Assembly (NCBI GenBank): GCA_031316115.1
Contig: JALDRC010000006.1
Span: forward strand, 124,001-188,000
Direction of reading: 5' to 3'
DNA: 64,000 nt
DNA from: Nitrososphaeraceae archaeon
GTDB taxonomy: Archaea; Thermoproteota; Nitrososphaeria; Nitrososphaerales; Nitrososphaeraceae
Below the pieces are notes generated by a model. The model saw only the letters and a program-made list of their open reading frames with translations. It did not search any database and was not told where the DNA came from. A program made the position numbers and the translations under genes. Below, piece after piece: positions 37,992 through 47,594 of the stretch (positions are counted from its first letter, which is position 1; each line of letters begins with the position of its first letter).

Positions 37992-38702
37992 TTAAAAGAC
38001 TTCACAGTTGCTTGATTTTGTATCGCCTTCAAATGGATTATAATCCAAAATCACATCAAAGTCTCTGCCACAATGGAATTCATCCTTCCCAAATCCGCCT
38101 ATAAATACATCCTTTCCGCTTTTCCCCCATAAAACATCATTTCCAGAGCCACCAATTAAGAGATCACGACCAGAGCCTCCATCTAACCAATCATTTCCAG
38201 AATTTCCTTCAATTCTATCATCTCCTTTTTCTCCATAAATGGTATCATGTCCTCTATTTCCTTGAATAATATCATCACCGCTATAGCCAAGAATTTTATC
38301 ATTTCCAGAGTTTCCTTGAATTAGATCATCTCCTGTATTGCCATCAATGTAATCATTGCCAGCATTACCTTCTATCCTATCGCTTCCAGAATTACCAAAA
38401 ATCTTATCATTTCCGTTATGGCCTTCAATTCTATCTTTTCCTTGCCCGCCATCAATATAATCTGAAGAGCCTTTTGCTTTTATTCGATCGTTGCCCTCAG
38501 CTCCAAGTATTATATCTTTAAGATTTGAACCTCCCAATTTATCCCTCTCATCGGTTCCAATTATCACGTAAGCGTAATTTTGCGCATCTAGTATAGTTTC
38601 ATCTGCAAACACCGAATCAAAATCATTATAATTGTATACAATTAGCATCGAGGTTAGAGAAATAATGCTAATCCATAAAAATAATCCTAGATTAACCTTC
38701 AT
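37992..38702 (-). CDS. Secreted RTX-type calcium-binding repeat protein (236 aa)
   Basis: A signal peptide (FLWISIISLTSMLIVYNYND) is followed at about residue 50 by some fifteen GGxGxDxIxG-type nonapeptides (GNSGNDKILG, GNTGDDLIQG, GGSGNDVLWG) that form a Ca2+-bound beta roll. The C-terminal FHCGRDFDVILDYNPFEGDT with two cysteines resembles the end of the RTX protein at 19435. The ATG at 38702 directly precedes the signal. Many repeats start with GN rather than GG, so calcium affinity may vary. No dedicated exporter is nearby; Sec export is expected. Confidence 0.87.
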   Translation of the reverse strand: MKVNLGLFLWISIISLTSMLIVYNYNDFDSVFADETILDAQNYAYVIIGTDERDKLGGSNLKDIILGAEGNDRIKAKGSSDYIDGGQGKDRIEGHNGNDKIFGNSGSDRIEGNAGNDYIDGNTGDDLIQGNSGNDKILGYSGDDIIQGNRGHDTIYGEKGDDRIEGNSGNDWLDGGSGRDLLIGGSGNDVLWGKSGKDVFIGGFGKDEFHCGRDFDVILDYNPFEGDTKSSNCEVF

Positions 38703-39618
38703 TGAACTAGTAATAAGAATAATTTCTAAAATATAAAGATATTTTAAAATAAAAAAGTTTTAAGCATAACACACATATACTCAGTATAGAGGAATCGAAC
38801 ATTGATAAAATAATTATGTCAATATTACTCGATTCTAAATCTTGTAATATACGTTACTTAATATCTTTTGATGTAGACAATTTATTAAATATTAGTAACA
38901 GTGCTTTGGTATTTTGGCTAAAAAAATCTGATGTCAACACTAGTATTTAGAATAGTTGCCTAGACTTACAATTTATCTGATTGTTAAGGATATATCAGTG
39001 TTTGACATATATTGCTAGTTTACAAGTCTACATCAATACAGAAAAATGATTTTAGTATTATAATACAATCAATACAATATTATTCTACAGGAAGTAATGG
39101 ACCTAATCTTACTGAATAAATAATATTTCTTATAGTTCTATGGATCTGCTTCACAAGAATTAGATAATCTATCGAATATTAGATTCATAAAATTATCCCA
39201 GATTTAACTTCTTAGTAAGTATTTTTTATATCCTTATAATAGACATAACAACATAGGTTACATATTAGTGTCAATATTATATGTTTGTGAACCTCACTAA
39301 GTAATTATGCAGATACATAACATTTTGAAATTCTTCATAATGATAGATTTTCTTTTATAAGAGTGTGCTTCTAGTTGATATCTTTTCTGAAATAAAAAAA
39401 CTGACGTTAATCGTGACATAAGAGAAAAAGTATTTGATATCAAGTCAATGTGTACCCAACAAAATTGCTAAGGATTTTGGCAACTATTGATCATAGAATG
39501 AGATATTTTGAACATCATAAATTTCTTATCTCCTTAATAAATATTATAGAAAAACCTATCAAAAGAAATAATATTTTGTATAATTGATTATATAAATAAT
39601 ATTAATATCAATTAACAT
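38703..39618. other. Long intergenic stretch with a possible 44-codon ORF at 38816-38950 (+)
   Basis: The ATG frame 38816-38950 encodes a short mixed sequence (MSILLDSKSCNIRYLISFDV) of uncertain value. Otherwise AT-rich with no recognised feature. Confidence 0.25.
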
Positions 39619-39918
39619 TTATATGTTATGAGATAATTTTCTTTTTACTTCATAATATGACTCAATGTACTTTTCCATATAATTGGAAACGAAATATAAT
39701 ATTCCATATTTGTCTCCTATTTTAGTGATCAGATTATTTTTTTCTAAAATTTGAATATGATGTTTAATTGTCTTATAATCTAATTCCAGATATTCGGAAA
39801 TTTGATTAATATTTAAAGGGTTTTTAATAAGAAGATCTAGAATTTTAATACGATTTTCACCACCTCTGGTCCCTGCAAAAACAAACCATAACAATCGTAT
39901 TATTTCTTGGTCATGCAT
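39619..39918 (-). CDS. ArsR-like winged-helix regulator (99 aa)
   Basis: A compact regulator: FAGTRGGENRIKILDLLIKN, then INQISEYLELDYKTIKHHIQ, ILEKNNLITKIG as recognition helix and wing, and a C-terminal dimer helix (YIESYYEVKRKLS). The GTRGGxNRxxIL pattern is typical of small archaeal ArsR-type regulators. No metal-binding cysteines are present, so it is not a classic metal sensor. It lies downstream of the membrane and thiol-redox genes on the same strand, 164 bases from the nearest, and may regulate them. Confidence 0.82.
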   Translation of the reverse strand: MHDQEIIRLLWFVFAGTRGGENRIKILDLLIKNPLNINQISEYLELDYKTIKHHIQILEKNNLITKIGDKYGILYFVSNYMEKYIESYYEVKRKLSHNI

Positions 39919-40082
39919 TAAACATCATCAAGTTAACTATTTCATCAGATAAATTATCTTGATATACTATAAATTTTGTTATAAATCAGGATTCTTGTAG
40001 TTATCATGGTTAGATACAAAAAAATTCTAATATTATATCCAAACTGATTTTTGTAAATATATGTATCTCATTTTTAATTGAT

Positions 40083-40364
40083 TTAAAGGGTAATCTTTAA
40101 TAGACTAGCAACTCCTGCAAGTTCAGCTATGTGAATAAATAGGAAATATGGCAATAATCCTTCGGCATATAATGGTGCCATTGCAAAATACGCATATACA
40201 ACTATCAAATTTTGTACAACAAGCATACTAGCAAAAAACATTAATCCTATGGTAAATGTAGCCCTAACCTTTGAGTATATTTTTGCGTACAAGTATAACA
40301 AAATACCTGAAATAATGATTGTACCTATACTTACAATAGCATTTATCTCCATTAAATTTTCCAT
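40083..40364 (-). CDS. Small three-span membrane protein (93 aa)
   Basis: Three hydrophobic segments are visible: AIVSIGTIIISGILLYLYAK, then FTIGLMFFASMLVVQNLIVV, and a C-terminal LPYFLFIHIAELAGVASLLK. It carries no cysteine motif. The gene sits between the thioredoxin gene (102 bases upstream) and the ArsR-like gene, all on the minus strand. This kind of small membrane protein is often found next to ArsR-like genes in thaumarchaea, as I recall, but the function is unknown. Confidence 0.65.
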   Translation of the reverse strand: MENLMEINAIVSIGTIIISGILLYLYAKIYSKVRATFTIGLMFFASMLVVQNLIVVYAYFAMAPLYAEGLLPYFLFIHIAELAGVASLLKITL

Positions 40365-40466
40365 AGTTATATAATCACTTTCATCTTCATTTTCCTTTGA
40401 TTTTCTTTTTCCCGTCCATGTTTATTTCTTTATTTTTATCTTATTCATTTTTATTTGCATTTTCAT

Positions 40467-41642
40467 TTATCCGAATGTAAATGTATAAATCTGAAATCCT
40501 TTTCCTTGTGCATCAATCTTTATTGTATGCTGTCCGTAATCTTTGTTTGTTACCAAATTATATAACCTCTGTCCATCAACCATAAATGTTCCATCACTAG
40601 AAGAATCTTTGCTTTGGTCATCATTTATTAAAATACCATCTTGTGTTACTGTAAAATTTCCAGTCCCACCAGCAACTATATTCACGGCTCTTGAATCATA
40701 TTTTAATACAATACTTCCGTTATCACCTTGCAATTCCATATGATCAGGATTATTTTTCCATTTCCCTTCTAGATAAATCAAATTAGGTTGAATTCTAGCA
40801 TCATCCGCAAGAGTATAGGAGACAATCTGGTTGGGTGTAAAACCTTCCAAGTTGCCTAAGCCAGATCTTGCAAAGTCATATCCAAAGTATAACTCTGGAC
40901 TGTTTATCTTGGAAAACTCAACATCTTTGTAATCTAGTTTTGATTCGGTATTAGTTTTATTCTGTAGGTCACCAAAACTAATATTTTTCAAGTCCAAGTG
41001 TGCAGCTCTTTCAGTTAAAAGAGATTGAATCACTTTTTCTGTTTCGTTATAAGATCCTTCTCCTATGTGATCATATCTAATATATCCTTCATCGTCAATC
41101 AAGTATTTTCGAGGCCAGTATCTATTATCATATTCGTTCCATGTTCCTTTATCATTGTCTTGCAACACTGGATATTTTATCCCAAATTTTTCAACAGCAG
41201 ATTTTACATTCTCTGTATTTTTCTCAAAATCAAATTCAGGTGTATGTATTCCTACTATTACCAACCCCTTATCAGCGTATTTATCAAACCATTCATTGAG
41301 ATGAGGTATAGTTCTTATACAATTTATGCAACTATATGTCCAAAAATCAACCAATATGACTTTGTCTTGCAGATCCTTAATTGATATTGGATCTGTATTG
41401 ATATATTCAGAAATCTGGGCAAAATCTTTTGCTTTTTTGAATTGAGATTTATCAATATTTACAAATGTGCCATTCTCATTTTTTTGTCCTATTATAGGTA
41501 TGAATTCACCAGATGTAGATGTGGTACCAGATGTTATACCAGATCCTTGTGTGTTAAAATATATTGCAAATCCGGCTATTAACGCTACTACTGCAATTGC
41601 AGTGACAATTGCGCTTATATTATCCTTATTCATTGATATCAC
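40467..41642 (-). CDS. Secreted/anchored thioredoxin-fold protein with DipZ-type C-terminal domain
   Basis: An N-terminal membrane anchor (ISAIVTAIAVVALIAGFAIY) precedes a TlpA/AhpC-like thioredoxin domain, residues about 75-215: VILVDFWTYSCINCIRTIPH with the active-site pair in SCINC, and later YPVLQDNDKGTWNEYDNRYW. The C-terminal 150 residues (PELYFGYDFARSGLGN, then LYNLVTNKDYGQHTIKID) match the carbohydrate-binding-like extension found after the thioredoxin domain in mycobacterial DipZ. The start overlaps the stop of the ccdA gene by four bases (ATGA), so they are translationally coupled. Role: extracytoplasmic thiol-disulfide exchange fed by CcdA. Confidence 0.88.
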   Translation of the reverse strand: MISMNKDNISAIVTAIAVVALIAGFAIYFNTQGSGITSGTTSTSGEFIPIIGQKNENGTFVNIDKSQFKKAKDFAQISEYINTDPISIKDLQDKVILVDFWTYSCINCIRTIPHLNEWFDKYADKGLVIVGIHTPEFDFEKNTENVKSAVEKFGIKYPVLQDNDKGTWNEYDNRYWPRKYLIDDEGYIRYDHIGEGSYNETEKVIQSLLTERAAHLDLKNISFGDLQNKTNTESKLDYKDVEFSKINSPELYFGYDFARSGLGNLEGFTPNQIVSYTLADDARIQPNLIYLEGKWKNNPDHMELQGDNGSIVLKYDSRAVNIVAGGTGNFTVTQDGILINDDQSKDSSSDGTFMVDGQRLYNLVTNKDYGQHTIKIDAQGKGFQIYTFTFG

Positions 41643-42457
41643 AAACCTCTTTCTAAATTGATTATCTCATTTGCAAGTGGAAAATTGCCTAGAATATTTA
41701 ATTGATTTGTGAATATAAGGATTCCAAGAATTATTAATAACGAACCCATTACAGGATTGAAATACTTTAGATATTTGAACATCTTTTTTATCAATCCAGT
41801 AGCTCGAGAGAAGAAAGCCGCAGTTATTAAAAAAGGAATTCCGAGACCTAATGAATATGCCAATAATAGGTTATAGGCTTCTCCGGGGGCTGTAGCAGCC
41901 AAAGTAAAGGTGCTCCCCAAGATTGGCCCAACACATGGAGTCCATCCAGCAGCAAAAGCAATTCCAAATACGAATGAAGTAATGTAACTGGTTTTAAATT
42001 TAGGGATTTTAGTTAATTTTTTTTCAAAGTTCAAGTTAACGATCTTGGTTGAAAGTATTAAGAATCCTCCAAATGATATTATAACTATCCCTCCAACCAT
42101 TTGAAGTGTATTTTGAAAACCAATACCTACATTTACCAGAATACTATTGAGAGCGACACCTAAAACCGAGAAAACTAAAGAGAATCCCAGTACAAAATAT
42201 ACAGTATTTAAAAATATACCTAATTTGACAGATTTTTGTATAGTTAATGATTTTTTATTGTTGTTATTATAAGTAGAGGTTGGATTTTGGAAATTTTCGC
42301 TATCCACTAATTTCTTTCTATTGTTTAACGTACTAATTTCATGAAGCGTTGTTCCAGATAAATATGAGATAAAAGCAGGCAGGATAGGTAATATACATGG
42401 TGAGAAAAACGATCCCATCCCAGCAAGAGCTGAAACAATTATACTGATTTCTGCCAT
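41639..42457 (-). CDS. ccdA: CcdA/DsbD-type membrane thiol-redox transporter
   Basis: A six-span membrane protein of the CcdA family, which passes electrons from cytoplasmic thioredoxin across the membrane. The first segment holds the conserved FFSPCILPILPAFISYLSGT with the first redox cysteine; the second is in AAGWTPCVGPILGSTFTLAA with the TPC motif. The long basic loop at residues 45-75 is species-specific. The gene is first of an operon with the thioredoxin-fold gene, which it overlaps by four bases. Together they equal a split version of fused bacterial DipZ. Confidence 0.9.
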   Translation of the reverse strand: MAEISIIVSALAGMGSFFSPCILPILPAFISYLSGTTLHEISTLNNRKKLVDSENFQNPTSTYNNNNKKSLTIQKSVKLGIFLNTVYFVLGFSLVFSVLGVALNSILVNVGIGFQNTLQMVGGIVIISFGGFLILSTKIVNLNFEKKLTKIPKFKTSYITSFVFGIAFAAGWTPCVGPILGSTFTLAATAPGEAYNLLLAYSLGLGIPFLITAAFFSRATGLIKKMFKYLKYFNPVMGSLLIILGILIFTNQLNILGNFPLANEIINLERGL

Positions 42458-43695
42458 AGTAATTTTATATTTTTATTGATAAAAAAGGATATTCCCAGAT
42501 CATTCCCAAATTCTACCCAATTTGGATCTTAAATATGTGAAAATGAAATGATTGCATAGATTCAAGCTTTCATGGTTTACTTTCTTGTTTGATGCATACA
42601 GAAATTTTACACTAGAAGGTATAAAAGATAGCAAATAAGTAAAGAATATTACAATCGTTTATTGTAGATCTGGATTTATTATTATGTGGCTACAGAATAA
42701 ATCTTAAAGTAAGTGAAATGAAAATACAAAGATGTTAATTGATAATTAATTAGAATATGTTCAATATTAAAAAATTAAATACAAGGTGTAGAATGGATTT
42801 TAAAGTACAACCATGAAATACAAGAGACATAGTGTTCTAGTATTTTAGTAGTATCCAAAAATACAAGGAAATCTTATATTTCGAAGAAACTTTTTTAAAA
42901 AAGTTATTTATGATAAAAATCCAAAAATGAAAAAAATAATTTACGATTAAAAATTTTATTTTATCAGATTATTGATTTTGCTTTTCATAAATACTAAAGA
43001 AATAATATCCAGAGAATATTAATCACTCAAACATCTATTTTCTATTTTTGGATGATATCAAGTATAGTAAACAGTTGAAAGACATGGATTGTATTTAGAA
43101 CCATTAAGTTATACTTCTCGGATATTCATTTTATAATTAATTAAAAATCCATTAGTCAAATAATAAAGAGAAATACAGATAACTATAGATAACTAAAAAT
43201 TATAGAATCCATTTATCTATATCATATCAAAATCACAAGCACAATCCTTTTCAAAGTAGCAGGCGAGGTAGTAACAACCTAACAGGTCTTAATCACAATA
43301 ACCAACATATCCTTATGTGATACAGAGAAATAATGAAGATATTCTGAATAATTTTTTTATATTTATTCATACTAATTTACATTATTATTGGATTTCATTA
43401 ACTTGACCAATGTAGTGACATCTATTACTATTTTATTTATTATTTGATTAATCATTTATTCTTCTCTTCCTTAATAATAAAAGATGATCTAATCAAATCT
43501 TTTCCAATTCTTAGAATACTCTTATTGTCAATATTTTAAAAGAGAATAGCCTTTGGACAAAATGATCTGTTATATTTATCTATTTCGATCTTCTTATCAC
43601 AAAAATGCTTGATGTGTTATGCAAGTAAGAGATTAAATACCTACTAAGTAATGAATTACTACTTACCTTAAATAGATTGAGTTGTATATTATAAT
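42458..43695. other. Longest empty stretch (1.2 kb) between divergent genes
   Basis: No open frame over 60 codons on either strand reads as protein, and no tRNA-like or repeat pattern was recognised. It separates the ccdA operon (minus) from the pirin gene (plus) and must hold both promoters. Decayed sequence or a noncoding RNA cannot be excluded. Confidence 0.35.
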
Positions 43696-44664
43696 ATGTC
43701 AAAAAGAAATAATCAAAAAATAATAAAAGATATGAAACAAAAACAAAAAGAGGATACAATAGCTTTACATAATTCAACTTACAAAAACAAAGATGTACGT
43801 TCAATCTTAAAAATAATTAAGAGTAAAACAACCCAAGACGGAGAAGGTGTAACATTGAATAGATCCTTTCCAAATAGTTACATAACAGATTTTGATCCCT
43901 TTCTGCTATTAGATGAAATAGGACCAATAGATATAAGACCAGGAGATCAAAAAGGATTTCCAGATCATCCCCATAGAGGATTTGAAACTGTTACATATTT
44001 GTTAGAAGGAAAATTTGAACATAAAGATTCTCAAGGTCATTCTGGAACTATTAGTGCTGGAGATGTTCAATGGATGACTGCTGGTTCTGGCGTTATTCAT
44101 TCAGAGATGCCCGAAAAAGAATTCAGTAAAAATGGAGGTAAATTGCATGGATTTCAATTATGGATCAACCTTCCTAAGAAAAACAAAATGATAAAACCAA
44201 GATATCAAGAAATATCCAGCTCAAAAATTCCAAATGGAACGACTAAAAATGGTAATGTTAGTGTTAAAGTCATAGCAGGTGAATCCTTAGGTGAAAAAGC
44301 AGTAATTGATACCATAACTCCTATTATGTATTTACATTTTAAATTAGAACATGGCAATAGAATAATACAGCAAGTTCCAGAAGAATACAATGTGTTTGCT
44401 TATGTTATAAAAGGTAAAGGACTATTTGAACAAAATAATAGTAGTAACAAAATAATTGAAAGAGGAAATTTGGTAATATTTGATAAAGATGGCGAAGAAG
44501 TATATATCCAAGCTGCTAAAGAGTCAAAAGATCCACTTGAATTATTACTAATTGGTGGTATTCCTCTAAACGAGCCAATATCAAGATACGGTCCATTTGT
44601 GATGAATACTCAACAAGAGATTTATCAAGCCATAGAAGATTATAGAAATGGGAGGTTAGGATAA
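43696..44664 (+). CDS. Pirin family protein
   Basis: A bicupin of the pirin family. The N-terminal cupin shows NRSFPNSYITDFDPFLLLDE, then DHPHRGFETVTYLLEGKFEH and HSGTISAGDVQWMTAGSGVI with HSEMPE; the histidines in DHPHRG, the H in HKDSQGHSG and the Glu in HSEMPE form the metal site. The second cupin has YNVFAYVIKGKGLFE and ends RYGPFVMNTQQEI, as in the family. A lysine-rich N-terminal extension of about 30 residues is extra; the ATG at residue 13 (MKQKQ) is an alternative start. Some pirins are quercetinases or stress proteins. Confidence 0.9.
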   Translation: MSKRNNQKIIKDMKQKQKEDTIALHNSTYKNKDVRSILKIIKSKTTQDGEGVTLNRSFPNSYITDFDPFLLLDEIGPIDIRPGDQKGFPDHPHRGFETVTYLLEGKFEHKDSQGHSGTISAGDVQWMTAGSGVIHSEMPEKEFSKNGGKLHGFQLWINLPKKNKMIKPRYQEISSSKIPNGTTKNGNVSVKVIAGESLGEKAVIDTITPIMYLHFKLEHGNRIIQQVPEEYNVFAYVIKGKGLFEQNNSSNKIIERGNLVIFDKDGEEVYIQAAKESKDPLELLLIGGIPLNEPISRYGPFVMNTQQEIYQAIEDYRNGRLG

Positions 44665-44670
44665 AAATTT

Positions 44671-44685
44671 CTTTTCATTTTTTTA
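44671..44685 (+). terminator. T-rich tract after the pirin gene
   Basis: Two runs of four and seven T within 15 bases lie just after the stop at 44662-44664, suitable for archaeal termination. Composition and position only. Confidence 0.35.
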
Positions 44686-44789
44686 TCATCAACCAAATAA
44701 CGAAAAATTCTAGAATAGTTTAATTAAATCCTAAAATAACAAAGGATTGTTTAAATTGTTCATACTTTATTATCTAAATTTAAGATCAT

Positions 44790-45440
44790 AATTATCCGCT
44801 CTTAATAATCATAATTATTATTTGCTATTATATAACTATACTTTGAAATAAAAAATTGTATCCAATAATATACATGAAATAGATTGAATTCCTTTTGCAT
44901 GCTTGGATAGTAATGATCAAATGATTCAATGCTATCCTTCAAATACTGAATTAATTCTTCCAGTATATTTTTCTCTACTAAAGAATGTAGATAATGTTTC
45001 AATTCCCTCATTTTACTAACTTGATTATACCACGTACCATCATCTGTATATATAGCATTTAAGTTTCCTTTACATTTTAACTAATGATCTATTGAAATTT
45101 TTGGGCAAAAAAGTATGTTTCGTTCATGCGATATAGATTCCAATCATAGAACTATTATTGAACAAATACAGAAACATATTCAAAAACATCTATTTCATAT
45201 CTGAATAATTGTTTATTATAATATGAAAACAGATAGCCGTAATCCTTTGTAAAAATGAGATGAATCAAACCTTAGTATTCAATTCCATAATTACATGTAA
45301 CTTCTTTTCTCAGCTCTAGATATTGTTAATGCTTTGGATGTGTTACCTAAGCTAAATCCGAGATAAAGAGAATATACTACAATATAGTTATATTTTTTAT
45401 TTCAAATATGAGATTTATATATTTGGTAGAAAGTCTTATT
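44790..45440 (-). pseudogene. Decayed IS6-family transposase
   Basis: The clearest part, 44802-45011, reads RELKHYLHSLVEKNILEELI, QYLKDSIESFDHYYPSMQKE and FHVYYWIQFFISKYS, matching the C-terminus of the copy at 61145. Upstream on the same strand fragments of the TDDGTWYNQ region, CFIYDWNLYRMNE and YLSLYLGF-like stretches follow with several stops to about 45400. No terminal repeats or catalytic core survive intact. Confidence 0.6.
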
Positions 45441-45884
45441 TTATAGCTTTTACTGCTAAAATCAATTGAGGTATTTAGATTATCTACTTTAATAGATCCA
45501 ACACTGCAAGTTTATTTCTCCAATTAATCCCGAATAGATAAAATGCAAGGAAACGTCTTTTACTTAATTTATTTTCTGAATCTTATTATTATTTGGTAGA
45601 AATAAGGTTTAAGATCTGGGTAGCAGGAAGTTGAATTTTCGATATAATAGTATTTTACTACATTGTATTTAGCTTTGATTATCAGAAACTTAAATTATAT
45701 GAAATATGTATAATATTTCAAAATCTAAATGAATATTTAAGGATGTGGTAGTACCAATAGCTTATTAAAAATAGGACTCTAATATTATGTTGTAATAGAT
45801 AATATTAAACTTTATTAAAAATTGTTATTTGTTATATATGTATCCAAAAACAGATTTGAACAAAAGAAATGAGATATATCTTAT
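45441..45884. other. Intergenic, no feature recognised
   Basis: AT-rich, between the IS6 remnant and a small membrane protein gene. Confidence 0.3.
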
Positions 45885-46262
45885 TTATCTCTTAATTTTT
45901 GTGATTTTAAACAAGATTAAAATACTAAGAATAATAAAAGCAATTTGAAATACTTGTATTGTTATTCCTTCATTACTAATAGATCCTCCCCTACCTGTTA
46001 TTGGATTATCAGGAATTCTGGTAATTACCCATATTAGTACAAAAATTACTGTTCCAGCTATACCTATAGAATACCAGACTTTGCCCCACTGTTTTATAAT
46101 AGGAACTATCCAAAATATTTGCGCTATTCCTCCAACTAAAAATAATATGCCTGCATTAATATTGCCATCAATAGCATTTGGGACTTTAAGAATATGTAAT
46201 ATCCCGGCAATCAAAGTAGTTAAGGCAGTTGTATAAATTAAAATCTTAAATTTTTTTTCCAT
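45885..46262 (-). CDS. Four-span membrane protein (125 aa)
   Basis: Four hydrophobic segments are clear: ILIYTTALTTLIAGILHILK, then AGILFLVGGIAQIFWIVPII, WYSIGIAGTVIFVLIWVITR, and the last VFQIAFIILSILILFKITK. A short loop DNPITGRGGSI separates the last two. The pattern resembles small uncharacterised archaeal membrane proteins found beside secreted genes. It is divergent from the dienelactone hydrolase gene, 169 bases away. Function unknown. Confidence 0.65.
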   Translation of the reverse strand: MEKKFKILIYTTALTTLIAGILHILKVPNAIDGNINAGILFLVGGIAQIFWIVPIIKQWGKVWYSIGIAGTVIFVLIWVITRIPDNPITGRGGSISNEGITIQVFQIAFIILSILILFKITKIKR

Positions 46263-46431
46263 TCCAAATATTAGAATATTACGAACGATGGAGTTTAAAT
46301 TTTACGCCAGAAAGATGTGTCTAAAATATTGAATTTAATATCCACTATTTTAACTAAAAGTTATTATTGCTTTGTGAGTTGTGTATAATTATCGTTAAAG
46401 TATTAAATAGTACATTCTAATTAATATATTA

Positions 46432-47331
46432 ATGAACAAATCTTATACTCCATTAGTTTTTGTCATTTTAATTATCCTTGCAGGTTCAATAAGTGGTCCA
46501 TCTCCTAATTTCATTTCTTTAGCAGAAGGTCAGCAAAATTCATCTGGAATTGATAGTTCAAAAAATGTTACCGATCTGATGAATTTAAATAATAAAAATT
46601 CTGCAGTTAAAATAGAAAATAAAACTATTACTTATTTTGAGAATTCAACTGGTTATCTTGTATATCCTACCTCAGAAGCAGATACTTCAATTGAAAATAA
46701 CAATACCTCGAAAAATTCTTTTCCCGCAGTAGTCATGATTCATGAAAATAAAGGATTGAATGATAACATAAAAAATATGGCAAATCTGCTTGCTAAAGAA
46801 GGGTATGTTGTATTAGGAGTAGATTTATTTAATGGTGAAGTTACTACAGATAAAAACCGGTCCTCAGAACTTACCAAAGCGGTAAGAGACAATCCAACAG
46901 TGGCAATAGCAAATCTTAAATCAGCCATAGAATATCTTAAATCATTACCAAACGTTAATCCAGATAAAATTGCTTCATTGGGTTGGTGTTTTGGAGGACA
47001 ACAATCCTTACAATTATCATTAAATAGTGAAGAACATCCGTTATCTGCTACCATAATATATTATGGTAGATTGGTAACAGATCAGGAAATACTCTCAAAA
47101 ATAAATTGGCCCATACTAGGAATATTTGGAGATAAAGATAAATCTATTTCGGTAGATTCTGTCAAACAATTTGAAGATGCATTAAATAAAAATGCAATAC
47201 CCAATGAAATTTATCTGTATCAAGGAGTTGGACACGCATTTGCTAATCCATCCGGAGATAATTATGCACCAAAAGAAACTAAAGATGCATGGGAAAAGAC
47301 TGTATCTTTTCTGAAAAAATACTTGGGTTAA
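46432..47331 (+). CDS. Secreted dienelactone hydrolase family protein
   Basis: The signal peptide (YTPLVFVILIILAGSISGPS) is followed by a linker and a DLH-type alpha/beta hydrolase. AVVMIHENKGLNDNIKNMAN carries the conserved Glu, the nucleophile is Cys in SLGWCFGGQQSLQL, the acid is Asp in IFGDKDKSIS, and the histidine is in YQGVGHAFANP. The Cys-Asp-His triad, here complete, identifies the dienelactone hydrolase group; substrates range from dienelactones to general esters. Export is unusual for the family but common in thaumarchaea. Monocistronic. Confidence 0.87.
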   Translation: MNKSYTPLVFVILIILAGSISGPSPNFISLAEGQQNSSGIDSSKNVTDLMNLNNKNSAVKIENKTITYFENSTGYLVYPTSEADTSIENNNTSKNSFPAVVMIHENKGLNDNIKNMANLLAKEGYVVLGVDLFNGEVTTDKNRSSELTKAVRDNPTVAIANLKSAIEYLKSLPNVNPDKIASLGWCFGGQQSLQLSLNSEEHPLSATIIYYGRLVTDQEILSKINWPILGIFGDKDKSISVDSVKQFEDALNKNAIPNEIYLYQGVGHAFANPSGDNYAPKETKDAWEKTVSFLKKYLG

Positions 47332-47450
47332 AAATACTACTCCTATCTTATTTGGATTAAATCTTAACTCGCTATTTGTTTATTTTACTACGTACATATA
47401 GAATTTGCTGTAATATATTGGCTAATATATAATTGAGTAACTGATCCTAT

Positions 47451-47522
47451 TATCGGTATTAACATAGAATAATTTTTATTTGAACACTCATGAAATCTTG
47501 CCAGTCCTGAGTAATACCGATA
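47451..47522. repeat. Inverted repeat with 11-bp perfect arms, 50-bp loop
   Basis: TATCGGTATTA at 47451-47461 is exactly complementary to TAATACCGATA at 47512-47522. A similar right-hand motif (GGAGTAATATCGATAG at about 48369-48384) occurs upstream of the decayed paralogue at 48436. The arms end 73 bases before the 47595 gene, so it may be regulatory or a small MITE-like element. Confidence 0.6.
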
Positions 47523-47594
47523 GCGATTTTGATATAAAAATCCTATTATTGTTTTATTAAAATCGAATTTAAATATTATAAAATTTATTGCTAA

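Noticed and set aside
43250-43310. Slightly GC-richer stretch (AGGCGAGGTAGTAACAACC) as a possible structured RNA
   Set aside because: No pairing arms or known RNA motif could be drawn.
43580-43804. 74-codon minus-strand ORF overlapping the pirin start
   Set aside because: It overlaps the 5' end of the pirin gene on the opposite strand and has no family resemblance.
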